Positions 51,107-59,828 of a DNA stretch of 64,000 nucleotides are shown piece after piece. Below the pieces are notes generated by a model that worked only from the letters and a program-made list of their open reading frames with translations, was not told the origin of the DNA and did not search any database. The position numbers were made by a program, and so were the translations under genes. The stretch comes from Bacillota bacterium (GTDB lineage Bacteria; Bacillota; Clostridia; Lachnospirales; Lachnospiraceae): assembly GCA_023437365.1 (NCBI GenBank), contig JAEZGK010000056.1, forward strand, positions 96,715 to 160,714, in the 5' to 3' direction. Position 1 is the first letter of the stretch. Every line of letters starts with the position of its first letter.

Positions 51107-51808
51107 TTACACTTCATCTACCATGCGATAGCCTACCCCGACCTCGGTCACGATATACTTTGGTTCGGCTGGATTGGCTTCAATTTTACGTCTGATGTTA
51201 GCCATGTTCACGCGCAAGGTTTGATTCTCATTCAGATAGGGTCCCCAGATTTCCTTCATGATGAAATCATGGGTCAATACCTTACCAACGTTCTTGGATA
51301 AGAGGACGATGATTCTGTACTCAATCGGGGTTAGGTGTATCTCTTTATCCTCCACCTTAACAATACGCTTCTCATAATCAATCAAAAGACCTCCGATGCT
51401 TATCTTATCCAACTCCGGATGACTGTCCTCCATTACCTTTTGATTATGCCTTACCGCAGTACGGATTCTGGCCAGCAGCTCAGAGGTTCCAAAGGGTTTC
51501 GTAATATAATCATCCGCTCCGAGATCCAATGCCTCTACCTTTTCTCTTTCATGGCCTCTGGCAGAGACTACGATGATCGGAATATTGCTCCATTCTCTGA
51601 TATCCTTCAGCACCTCGATACCATCCATGTCCGGCAGACCCAGATCAAGCAGGATCAGATCAGGACATTGTGAGGAGGTCAGCTTGATAGCCTCTCTGCC
51701 CTTCTCCGCACGTATCACGCCATAGTTATTATGAATTAATACCGTAGAGATGAAATTGCTAATGGCAAGCTCATCCTCCACAAGCAGAATTAACAGTTTA
51801 TTATTCAT
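51107..51808 (-). CDS. kdpE: KdpE-type OmpR-family response regulator
   Basis: The product is 233 aa from ATG 51808, which has AGGAGG 8 bases upstream; longer frames upstream overlap kdpD and are not used. Receiver: acidic VEDE, phosphoacceptor in LILLDLGLPDMDG, IVVSARG and DYITKPFGTSELLAR. Winged helix: LTPIEYRIIVLLSKNVGKVL, HDFIMKEIWGP and RKIEANPAEPKYIVTEVGVGYRM. The PYL/TLRVNMANIRRKI and EVGVGYRM motifs are typical of KdpE. It overlaps kdpD by 8 bp. No kdpFABC genes are in the window. Confidence 0.93.
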   Translation of the reverse strand: MNNKLLILLVEDELAISNFISTVLIHNNYGVIRAEKGREAIKLTSSQCPDLILLDLGLPDMDGIEVLKDIREWSNIPIIVVSARGHEREKVEALDLGADDYITKPFGTSELLARIRTAVRHNQKVMEDSHPELDKISIGGLLIDYEKRIVKVEDKEIHLTPIEYRIIVLLSKNVGKVLTHDFIMKEIWGPYLNENQTLRVNMANIRRKIEANPAEPKYIVTEVGVGYRMVDEV

Positions 51809-54470
51809 ACTCATTTCCTCCTGATAAAGGTAAGACAAAGCGAAATACCGCCCCTCCTGCCACCTGATTAAATGCCTCCATCTTCCCCTGATGGGCCTTG
51901 ACAATGGACATACAGATGGATAAACCAATCCCCATTCCCCTGGAGGAATCGGAGGTACGTTTACCGTCAGGCACATAAGATTCAAACAAATACGGGAAAT
52001 CCTGCTCTGCTATCCCCTCTCCGTTATCCTTCACCTCAAAAACTGCAAGATGGTTTTCCTCCCGCAAGGTAACATCAATCGTCGTTTCACCGGAATGCTT
52101 GATGGCATTCTCGATCAGATTGATAATAACCTGTTCTATTAAGGTTGGGTCCATGGGTACCATTAACAGCTCTTCAGGTACACTGACATTAATCTTTTGC
52201 TCCGGAAACCTTTTTCGTATTCGGCTGATGGCTGCAGCTACGATTTCTTCTGCTGCTTCCGGTGTCTTTGTCACATTGGCGGTGTCCTCATTGATACGGG
52301 TGACGGACAGAAGATTCTCCACCATACGGATGAGCCATTGGGAATCCTCCTTGATGTGGGTAATCAGCTTTTCCTGGGTCGGCAGATCGAGGCTTTCCTT
52401 GTTCTCAAGAATTGCCGAGCTGGCACCGAGTATCCCTGTCAACGGTGTCCGAAGATCATGTGAAATAGCACGTAAAAGATTGCTTCGCATCTTTTCCTTC
52501 TCTGTCTCTATGATAATCTCCCGCTGTTCATCCGACAGATGTTGTCTTTCTAAAGCCATCGCAACCAGAGAGCTGATTCTTCGTAGATAACCTCTGTGAT
52601 ATTGATTAAGTATGGTACCATTCCTGCAGGAAACACCAATAACACCAAGGACATTTCCCTGAGATATCACCGGCATATAATAAGCCTTCGCTTCCATGAA
52701 GGTGTCCGTACCTGCACCGGCGCGCTTCTGATTCAAGAAAACCCACTGGGCCACCGCACATTCCTTCGGGGAAAGTAGAAAATCTGCCTCCTCCTCACCG
52801 GAAGCCAGTGTAACCAGTCCTTTTCCTCCAGCTGAAGGATTCTCACCATAGAAAATGATGGAACGGTTAAAAATCTTTGTAATATATTCGCTTGTCAGTA
52901 CGACAATATTGTCAAGCCCTCTGGTGACTAAAAGCTTTTTGTTGATTTCGTATAAGACCTCGATTCTCTGTTCCCTGTCCTGTGCCAGCTCCGCCTGCTC
53001 TTTGATTCGGTTCGTCATCGTACTGGTGATCAACGCAGTCAACAGCATAACCACAAAGGTGATCGGATAATCCTGTTGAAAGATATTCAGAGAATAGTAA
53101 GGTTCCATAAAGAAAAAATTATCTATAATTACACATAAAACAGAAGCTACGATGCCATAAATATATCCGGAAGTAATTCTGGAGATTACAAGAACCGATA
53201 GAATATACAGCATGATAAAATTCTGATTCTTCATATCATATAGTGAAAAAAGACTGGATAGCCCCGTAGTGCCGAACAATATTCCAAGAGTTTTGAAGGT
53301 GTCACTCAAAGAAAAAGAAACCTTGCTGCTCTGTAATTTTTTTCTGATCTTATTATATTTTCTTATAGGGGTACTGTCGGGAATGATGTGGATTTCAATA
53401 TTGTCAAGCAAGGAAATCAGTTTATCCTCTAAATCAACCTCCATACGCCCACGAAGCGTCTTTTTAGTCCTGCTTTTCCCGATTACTATGTTCGTTACCC
53501 CGGAAAGCTTTGCATACTGAGCGACTGTCGCTGCGATATCCCTACCATTTAAGGTAGCAATTTCTGCACCAAGCTGTTCGGCAAGCTCAAGATTCGCCTG
53601 ATAGCATTGCTTGGCTTCCTCCGTCAGCATTTCATTCTCATCATTTTCTACATAGACAACGACCCAGGGGGCATGAAAGGCTTCTGCCATCCTGGCACTT
53701 AACCGTATGCATCTTGCGGATGAGGGCGAACTGCTGATACAAACCAGTAGCTTTGTATTGGCTGTTTTATCGGAGGGAATGCCTTCACTCTGGTTGATAT
53801 GGCTGATTCTGTCCGCTGCCTTTCGCATGGCAACCTCTCGAAGGAGCCGCAGGTTCTCTCTGGTGAGGAAGGGCTTCAGACTTTCTTTCACCGAGCTGTC
53901 TTCCGAATGACTGTCAATCCAGACCTCAATCCGTCGCAGCAGTTCATCCGGCTCCATATCGATCAGCTTAACCTTATCGGCATGATCGAAGATATAATCA
54001 GGAACTGTCTCTGTCACATGAATCAGTGTTATCTCCTGTACGATATCCTTCAGGCTCTCGATATGCCAGACATCTATTGTAGTATAGACATCAATCCCGG
54101 CATTCAAAAGCTCCTCAACATCCTGAAATCTTTTCCTGTTCCTGACACCGGGCAGGTTGGTATGCGCTAATTCATCCACGATGATGAGCTTAGGCTTACG
54201 TTCCAGGGCCGCATCAATATCAAATTCACTACCTTCCCCCTGCTCCCCGAGACTTCTTGCTGCAAGCACCGGAATACCCGACAGCAGCTTAAGCGTCTCT
54301 GGGCTGGTCTCCGGTCGGATAAAGCCGATCACCACATCCACACCGCTTTGGTACTGAACCTTGGCATCGTCCAGCATGGCATAGGTCTTTCCGACGCCTG
54401 CGGCATAACCGAAGAATATCTTTAGGTGTCCCCGCGTTAGCTTATTATTCTCATCCTCATAAGACTTCAT
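51801..54470 (-). CDS. kdpD: KdpD sensor histidine kinase
   Basis: The product is 889 aa, full length. The N-terminal KdpD domain has Walker A GYAAGVGKTYAML and DELAHTN (residues about 12-220). A universal-stress-like domain follows (TKLLVCISSSPSSARCIRLS, about 235-370), which in KdpD binds c-di-AMP in some species. Membrane segments of the DUF4118 type (about 395-505), a GAF-like region, and the kinase core come next: H box RAISHDLRTPLTGIL, N box LIENAIKHSG and G boxes VKDNGEGIAE and GMGIGLSICM. It senses potassium limitation or turgor. Kinase plus regulator are present but the transporter genes are not adjacent. Confidence 0.96.
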   Translation of the reverse strand: MKSYEDENNKLTRGHLKIFFGYAAGVGKTYAMLDDAKVQYQSGVDVVIGFIRPETSPETLKLLSGIPVLAARSLGEQGEGSEFDIDAALERKPKLIIVDELAHTNLPGVRNRKRFQDVEELLNAGIDVYTTIDVWHIESLKDIVQEITLIHVTETVPDYIFDHADKVKLIDMEPDELLRRIEVWIDSHSEDSSVKESLKPFLTRENLRLLREVAMRKAADRISHINQSEGIPSDKTANTKLLVCISSSPSSARCIRLSARMAEAFHAPWVVVYVENDENEMLTEEAKQCYQANLELAEQLGAEIATLNGRDIAATVAQYAKLSGVTNIVIGKSRTKKTLRGRMEVDLEDKLISLLDNIEIHIIPDSTPIRKYNKIRKKLQSSKVSFSLSDTFKTLGILFGTTGLSSLFSLYDMKNQNFIMLYILSVLVISRITSGYIYGIVASVLCVIIDNFFFMEPYYSLNIFQQDYPITFVVMLLTALITSTMTNRIKEQAELAQDREQRIEVLYEINKKLLVTRGLDNIVVLTSEYITKIFNRSIIFYGENPSAGGKGLVTLASGEEEADFLLSPKECAVAQWVFLNQKRAGAGTDTFMEAKAYYMPVISQGNVLGVIGVSCRNGTILNQYHRGYLRRISSLVAMALERQHLSDEQREIIIETEKEKMRSNLLRAISHDLRTPLTGILGASSAILENKESLDLPTQEKLITHIKEDSQWLIRMVENLLSVTRINEDTANVTKTPEAAEEIVAAAISRIRKRFPEQKINVSVPEELLMVPMDPTLIEQVIINLIENAIKHSGETTIDVTLREENHLAVFEVKDNGEGIAEQDFPYLFESYVPDGKRTSDSSRGMGIGLSICMSIVKAHQGKMEAFNQVAGGAVFRFVLPLSGGNEYE

Positions 54471-54507
54471 AGGTTAGTTTAACTCCTTCTTTCAACACCG
54501 GTGCGAT

Positions 54508-55131
54508 TTAATACTTCAGATACTTAACTGCAATCTGTGTCCGGTGTTCCAGTCCTGTCTTCTCTAAGATAGTACTGATATGATTGCGTACCGTGCCATT
54601 GGTCAGATATAATCTCTCACCGATTTCCTTATTAGACAGCCCTTCAGAAATCAACTGTACAATCTCAAGCTCCCTTGGAGATAACAGGGCCTCAAAATAG
54701 CGGCTTCCTGACTGTCTGCTGGATACTCTGCTCCTAATGAAGTCCAGAATATCTGCCTGAAATACCGTTCCTCCGGAATGAATGACACGGATGGCTGAGA
54801 GAATACGTTCCGCAGGACTGTTTTTCAGAATATATCCGTTGATTCCAGACTTTAATGCTCGGAGAATCAACTCCTGTTCATCGAAGGTAGTCAGAAGCAA
54901 CGGTATCGACAGCTTATCTTCCAGGATCTGTCCGGCTGCCGCAATTCCATCCATATCCGGCATCCTGATGTCCAGCATGACCACGTCAGGCTTCTTCTCC
55001 CGGCATAGTTCCACAGCCTGTCTCCCATTCACAGCTGCTCCGACGAACTCCAAGTCTGCCTGAGTCTCTATAATCATCTTCAAGCCTTCTCTGATAATTG
55101 CATCATCATCCGCAATTAATACCTTGATCAT
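54508..55131 (-). CDS. NarL/LuxR-family response regulator
   Basis: The product is 207 aa from ATG 55131 (AGGAGCG upstream). The receiver shows VLIADDDAIIREGLKMIIE, the phosphoacceptor in VVMLDIRMPDMDG, LLLTTFDEQE and the Lys in GYILKNSPAERIL. The HTH shows LSPRELEIVQLISEGLSNKE and TVRNHISTILEKTGL. It is paired with the histidine kinase just upstream and, through gene order, with the ABC-2 exporter. Its likely site is the palindrome cluster at 59657-59722. Confidence 0.93.
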   Translation of the reverse strand: MIKVLIADDDAIIREGLKMIIETQADLEFVGAAVNGRQAVELCREKKPDVVMLDIRMPDMDGIAAAGQILEDKLSIPLLLTTFDEQELILRALKSGINGYILKNSPAERILSAIRVIHSGGTVFQADILDFIRSRVSSRQSGSRYFEALLSPRELEIVQLISEGLSNKEIGERLYLTNGTVRNHISTILEKTGLEHRTQIAVKYLKY

Positions 55132-55236
55132 TTCTATCGCTCCTTACCATTCTGAACCTAACCCTTATTGTACCTTTTTATCTTAAAAAATCAATCTAAT
55201 CTTATCCTTATTACACAAATCCTTTACAGGCAGTCA

Positions 55237-56349
55237 TCAGCTCTGTAACATAAAAATATTGCTGACAACAAATCCGTACTCTCCCTTATTGAAGAAGCAC
55301 TTTCCCTTTGCCTTAACGGTCCGTTCCTCAATAGTCTCCAGTCCCAATCCTCTCTCAAAGCCCTCCTCCGAGTAACCATTGTCCCTATATTCCACCTTGA
55401 TTACCTTCTTGAATACATCAATACTCAAGGTAAATTCTGTGGCATTGGAATGTTTTAGCAGATTCGTCAGACATTCCCTCAGATTATCATGGATACAGGC
55501 CCAATGTTCAAGGCTGATTGTATCCAGGTTACCGGAGGTCTTTAAATTAATTTCTTTATTATAGCTTACTTTAAACTCCTCTAGTATAGATTTTATATCT
55601 GTAATTCCGACTAAAGCCGGATCAACCCGCTCATCCCGCAAGGAAGTTCTGATCTCATCCACACCCTCGCGAAGATTCGTGATTGCCCTACGAATATTCT
55701 CCTCCGCTTTCTCAGGGTGATCCTTTAAGATTAAAAGAGCAGCTTCCAGCATAAGGATACTTCCTGAAATCCCGTGACCTACCTGGTCATGAATTCTTGC
55801 AGCAATCCTATTCCGTTCCTCCACAGAAGCATTGTATTTTAATGTTTTTGCCAGGCTCTTAATATCAATCAGCTTCTTATTCAGCCCGATTAACTTCTCC
55901 TTCTGCTCTTCTGTAATTGTTATATAATAAGTAAGCTTCGCTGTCAAAATCCTTCCGAACAGCACCATTACAGTAAGAATCAGGGTAATCATACCCGGTA
56001 AAAGGTCGGGCATAAAGATAAAATAAATTAATAATAAAAGGACTGACAGTATGTAATAGAACATTCTTTTATCAACCAGGCTGTCTAAAAGCTGGATTAA
56101 GAGGAGAACAAATAACGGGAGTAGCTGTTCTACCCCAAGTAAGAAGCAGGCTACCATACACAGACTGATTATCAATCGGAGAATGGTATTCTTCCGCCCT
56201 GCAAGCAACAGTTCCAATACGAAAATACAAGCAAAGCTAAGCGTCGATATTACAGTAACCGTAATATCGAGCTTAGCTGACAAAAGCAATATGACTGAGG
56301 CAATCAAAGCAGCAAGCTTTGCCAGAAAGTAAAGAAATGCTCTCTCCAT
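55237..56349 (-). CDS. NarX/LiaS-like sensor histidine kinase
   Basis: The product is 370 aa. The N-terminal 140 residues form five or six membrane helices with little extracellular loop, so it probably senses within the membrane or through the exporter. The core has the HisKA_3 box RNRIAARIHDQVGHGISGSI and an ATP-binding part with DNGYSEEGFERGLGLETI. This is the class that pairs with LuxR-type regulators. It lies directly after the two permease genes, in the order ATPase, permease, permease, kinase, regulator, which suggests transporter-linked sensing. Confidence 0.9.
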   Translation of the reverse strand: MERAFLYFLAKLAALIASVILLLSAKLDITVTVISTLSFACIFVLELLLAGRKNTILRLIISLCMVACFLLGVEQLLPLFVLLLIQLLDSLVDKRMFYYILSVLLLLIYFIFMPDLLPGMITLILTVMVLFGRILTAKLTYYITITEEQKEKLIGLNKKLIDIKSLAKTLKYNASVEERNRIAARIHDQVGHGISGSILMLEAALLILKDHPEKAEENIRRAITNLREGVDEIRTSLRDERVDPALVGITDIKSILEEFKVSYNKEINLKTSGNLDTISLEHWACIHDNLRECLTNLLKHSNATEFTLSIDVFKKVIKVEYRDNGYSEEGFERGLGLETIEERTVKAKGKCFFNKGEYGFVVSNIFMLQS

Positions 56350-56360
56350 TCATATACCGC

Positions 56361-57506
56361 CTAATTAGTTTTATAGTTCCGTGAAAATAGTACTGCTCCG
56401 ATTAATAAAGACAACAGGACATACAATAATAAAATAATAACATTCGGTACAATATTCGTGGAAGTGTTCTCCTGTAATCTGCGAAATGCATCCATGAACC
56501 AATACTGTGGAAGTATTCTGGCCATATTCTGCATGGTCTTCGGTGCCATATCCAACGGGAAATACGCCCCTCCGAGGATGCAGCCGATCGTGGAAGCACC
56601 GATGATGATGGCAGTAATGGCATTCTTTGATTTGTTTGCCAACGCTACCAGCATGGAAAAGCAAACTGTAAACAGGGAGTATAGCACCATCAGCAGTACG
56701 ATGATCCCAACAGGAACTCCAGTTTTAATATCCTTCAGATAGATAAAGCCAGAAAAGATACCCACCTCGATAATACATAACAGCATGCCGAAGAGACCTG
56801 TACCAATCACATATTGTATCGGCTTGACCGGAGTGATCTGAATACGGTTGAATACTCCATTCATTTGATCATCCGCAACCAGAAAAGCCACCAGGATACT
56901 TATAGTGAAGATAAACATCAGGAAGAAACCGATTGAGTTAATAAACCCGCTTTTGCCTTTCATCATCTCCAGATCGATTTTCGCTGCCGAGGTTCTAGTC
57001 AAACTGATTTCTTCCTTATGAGCATTCTTAAGCAGTTCACCAAAGGCAGCAGCATCGTTCCCAGACCCTGCAGCCAATATGCGGATACTGTTCATATAAC
57101 TGTTGATATAAGCTTTGACAAAAGCAGAGTTCTCATAGTCATCGAGTGAGGTTACCGTGATTTCAGAACTATCCCCGTTTAGTGTCTGAGCAAAAAACTT
57201 CTCCGGTATCTCAATTATAATCGATATATTGCGATCAATCAACAGCATGGATAACTCATCGTAGTTAAATTCTTCCACCAGGTTATACTTCAAATCTTTT
57301 GTTAAATACTGTTTAAAATCATCTGATAAGATGCTTTTATCATAATCCAACAAACCTACGGATACCGATGCGGTGGTCAGATTAGTTATGAGTGCTCCCA
57401 TAGAGTAAAGAATTGCACACAGAGCAATAGCACCGATCAGAGAGAGGAGGAGTCCGATGATATTACGCTTAATATTAGCCAATGTGATAATTAATATATT
57501 TTTCAT
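56361..57506 (-). CDS. ABC-2 type permease (YhgE/Pip or COG0842 type), second subunit
   Basis: The product is 381 aa. One N-terminal helix (LLLSLIGAIALCAILYSMGA) is followed by an extracellular domain of about 150 residues and then a five-helix membrane block starting at GFFLMFIFTISILVAFLVAD. The middle GASTIGCILGGAYFPLDMAP and IARILPQYWFMDAF motifs are typical of ABC-2 exporters that resemble the DrrB/YadH class. It overlaps the preceding permease gene by 4 bp (ATGA). Confidence 0.88.
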   Translation of the reverse strand: MKNILIITLANIKRNIIGLLLSLIGAIALCAILYSMGALITNLTTASVSVGLLDYDKSILSDDFKQYLTKDLKYNLVEEFNYDELSMLLIDRNISIIIEIPEKFFAQTLNGDSSEITVTSLDDYENSAFVKAYINSYMNSIRILAAGSGNDAAAFGELLKNAHKEEISLTRTSAAKIDLEMMKGKSGFINSIGFFLMFIFTISILVAFLVADDQMNGVFNRIQITPVKPIQYVIGTGLFGMLLCIIEVGIFSGFIYLKDIKTGVPVGIIVLLMVLYSLFTVCFSMLVALANKSKNAITAIIIGASTIGCILGGAYFPLDMAPKTMQNMARILPQYWFMDAFRRLQENTSTNIVPNVIILLLYVLLSLLIGAVLFSRNYKTN

Positions 57507-58612
57507 CTTTCTTCCTCCTTCTTATAAAATATAAATGCACCGAACGTCAAGGAAACCATTGTGATTACCGAGCAGATGAGTATGACCTGAGTTGCCTTAG
57601 CATAATGCCCAAAGACTGACAACTCATAAGCAGCTTGTTGAAAGATATAATTAGGCATGAGTTCGGTAATTCCCTTGATATAAAGATCTTTGGAATAAGT
57701 GCCGCCAAAGAACATCATAAGCCAAATCACAGGCATAGTTAATACAAAAGGAGATACATTCTTGAATAGTAATCCCAGGATTACTCCTAAGGATATCATA
57801 CAGAAGGTAATGGCACAGAACATCAGGAACAGATATACCACCTCTTTGACACCCGCCCCATAATGTGCGTCAAAAACCACTATACTAATTCCCATAATGA
57901 CTGTCACCTGCAGGATCGTCTGTGGAAGCATCCCCAGTACCTTCTGAAGGAATATGGAAATCCTGTTCTGCGGTGCAATAATCATCCTGTTAATCGTCTT
58001 ATTCCGGCGTTCGCTCATAAAGGCATTGGTGCCAACGATTACACTCATGAAGGCTATCATCATAACCATACTGATTGCATAATAATCTATCATACTTCTG
58101 CTATAACCAAGATCCTTCTCTACAGTATAATCCTCTTCCGATTTATTAAGGGTAGTCAACACCTGCGGAGCTGTCCTCATCACTGCCATGACCGTCTTAT
58201 CCGTCTGGATGAAGCCGTTCATTACCGCCTCCACGGTTCGGTTTCTGATCCTGTCTGTTCCCTCATAAATCTGGATTCCCAGTGGATCACCTTTAAAAAT
58301 TACAGCTGCTGTGATCTCATCATCACCAACGAGTAACTTTGCTTTTTCGATATCCTCCGTCTCGGAAAAGCTTAGATTGTCACTTTCTCCTACCATACTT
58401 ACAAAGTTTTTTATGATCTCCCTTTGGTATGGGTTCTCTGTATCGATCAGATACATAATTTTTATTTTTCCGATTGCCTTCTCTGCGATATCCGTAGATT
58501 GCAGCAGATTGCCCAGCAAGAATACCAGGACAACCGGAAACAGCAGGAAGAAGAACAAATAGGCTTTTTCTCGAAAAAATTCCTTTGTCTCTTTAATTAC
58601 AATATTAAACAT
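57503..58612 (-). CDS. ABC-2 type permease, first subunit
   Basis: The product is 369 aa with the same plan as its neighbour: N-terminal helix (AYLFFFLLFPVVLVFLLGNL), a large extracellular domain (about residues 45-170) and a five-helix C-terminal block (YAISMVMMIAFMSVIVG onward, with SERRNKTINRMIIAP as the coupling region). The two permeases probably form a heterodimer driven by the ATPase encoded just upstream. GGGAAGGAG provides the ribosome site. Confidence 0.9.
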   Translation of the reverse strand: MFNIVIKETKEFFREKAYLFFFLLFPVVLVFLLGNLLQSTDIAEKAIGKIKIMYLIDTENPYQREIIKNFVSMVGESDNLSFSETEDIEKAKLLVGDDEITAAVIFKGDPLGIQIYEGTDRIRNRTVEAVMNGFIQTDKTVMAVMRTAPQVLTTLNKSEEDYTVEKDLGYSRSMIDYYAISMVMMIAFMSVIVGTNAFMSERRNKTINRMIIAPQNRISIFLQKVLGMLPQTILQVTVIMGISIVVFDAHYGAGVKEVVYLFLMFCAITFCMISLGVILGLLFKNVSPFVLTMPVIWLMMFFGGTYSKDLYIKGITELMPNYIFQQAAYELSVFGHYAKATQVILICSVITMVSLTFGAFIFYKKEEER

Positions 58613-58629
58613 CTGCTTCTCCTTCCCGC

Positions 58630-59577
58630 CTATCGCAAATCATGACCGGTCAATGTCAGAAACATGGTGTCGAGATTAGGAACCTCGGTTCTGATATTAA
58701 AGATCGGTATGCCAAAGGAAAGGAACTGCTCCAATATTCTTGAGATACTGTGTTGGCTGATCAGAATATCAATCCTGATGGTATTCTCCTGGGCTGCTAC
58801 CGCCCTTACATCCGGCATCGTCTTCAGCTTCTTTCTGAGATCTGCTTCATCTAAAGCAGCCGGAAGCTTCGTGTCAATATAGACTGACTGGACATCTGTC
58901 ACCAGGGAAACCAGTTCCTCCTGCGTTCCGCAGGCGATCATCTGCCCTTTGTCTATGATTGCTATCCGGTCACAGATTTCCTCCACCTCATTCATATAGT
59001 GGGAGGTATAGATTACTGTCGCTCCTCTGTCCCGTAAGGTTTTAATGGAATTTAAGATATGTTCTCTTGACTGAGCATCCACGCCGACCGTCGGCTCATC
59101 CATGACGATCAATTCGGGGGCATGCGCAATTCCGCAGGCAATATTTAATCTTCTTCTCATTCCTCCGGACATTTGCTTCGGCTTCATGGAAAGGCGGTCG
59201 GACAGTCCTACAAACTCCAGAGCCTCCTTTGCCATCTCGGACAGTCTTTTTCCCCTGATCCCGTATAAAGAGGCGAAAAACTTTACATTTTCCAGTGCGG
59301 ACAGATGTTCATAAACCGCGATATCCTGCGGAACCAGACCGATGCACTTCTTAATCTTCATCTTATCCTTCCTGATATCATAGCCACGAATACTGATTTC
59401 ACCTTTATTCAAGTCAGACAACGTGGTCAGCACACTTAAGGTTGTGGATTTCCCGGCACCGTTCGGTCCAAGAAGTCCGAAGATCTCATTTTTCTCAACC
59501 TCAAAGCTGAGATTATCAACAGCGCATAGCTCGCCGTATTTCTTAGTCAGATTGCTAACTGTTACAAATTGTGACAT
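58630..59577 (-). CDS. ABC exporter ATP-binding protein
   Basis: The product is 315 aa from ATG 59577 (AAGGGGG upstream). Motifs: Walker A GPNGAGKST, signature KQMSGGMRRR, Walker B LIVMDEPTVG and switch His in IYTSHYMNE. The C-terminal domain of about 90 residues (VTDVQSVYIDTKLPAALDEA onward) is characteristic of DrrA-like drug exporters. It is the first gene of the five-gene exporter and two-component operon. Confidence 0.94.
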   Translation of the reverse strand: MSQFVTVSNLTKKYGELCAVDNLSFEVEKNEIFGLLGPNGAGKSTTLSVLTTLSDLNKGEISIRGYDIRKDKMKIKKCIGLVPQDIAVYEHLSALENVKFFASLYGIRGKRLSEMAKEALEFVGLSDRLSMKPKQMSGGMRRRLNIACGIAHAPELIVMDEPTVGVDAQSREHILNSIKTLRDRGATVIYTSHYMNEVEEICDRIAIIDKGQMIACGTQEELVSLVTDVQSVYIDTKLPAALDEADLRKKLKTMPDVRAVAAQENTIRIDILISQHSISRILEQFLSFGIPIFNIRTEVPNLDTMFLTLTGHDLR

Positions 59578-59656
59578 AATGATCCCCCTTAATTATATTT
59601 CGAATTATGTATATCTTGATCCGATACATATTTCCCTATCTTTTCCTTATGCTGTT

Positions 59657-59722
59657 ATCATACATGAATGCTGAGGCTTACGGAAGTGACTTCAGTGACA
59701 ACTATGCTATGACATTTGTCAT
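59657..59722 (-). promoter_or_regulatory. Candidate activator-dependent promoter of exporter operon
   Basis: On the minus strand a weak TTCCGT (59685-59680) and TATGAT (59662-59657) are 17 bases apart. GAAGTGACTTC (59683-59693), an 11-bp palindrome, overlaps the -35 box, and ATGACATTTGTCAT (59709-59722), a 14-bp palindrome, lies further upstream. The TGAC core recurs four times. This fits activation by the LuxR-type regulator encoded in the operon. Confidence 0.5.
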
Positions 59723-59765
59723 ATGGGTGACCGTGAAATATGCATAGGATTGTCCACGTTTTTCA

Positions 59766-59794
59766 TTGAAAAATAAAAAGCAATCATTTATAAT
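59766..59794 (+). promoter_or_regulatory. Promoter of tyrS
   Basis: TTGAAA (59766-59771) and TATAAT (59789-59794) are 17 bases apart; the leader is only about 28 nt. No T-box leader is present. Confidence 0.82.
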
Positions 59795-59828
59795 GTCTTT
59801 AGTTAACGATTAATAAGGAGGAATACCG

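Noticed and set aside
59578..59828. A T-box leader in front of tyrS
   Set aside because: No GGTGGTACC-type T-box motif or specifier stem; the promoter lies only 34 bp from the start codon.
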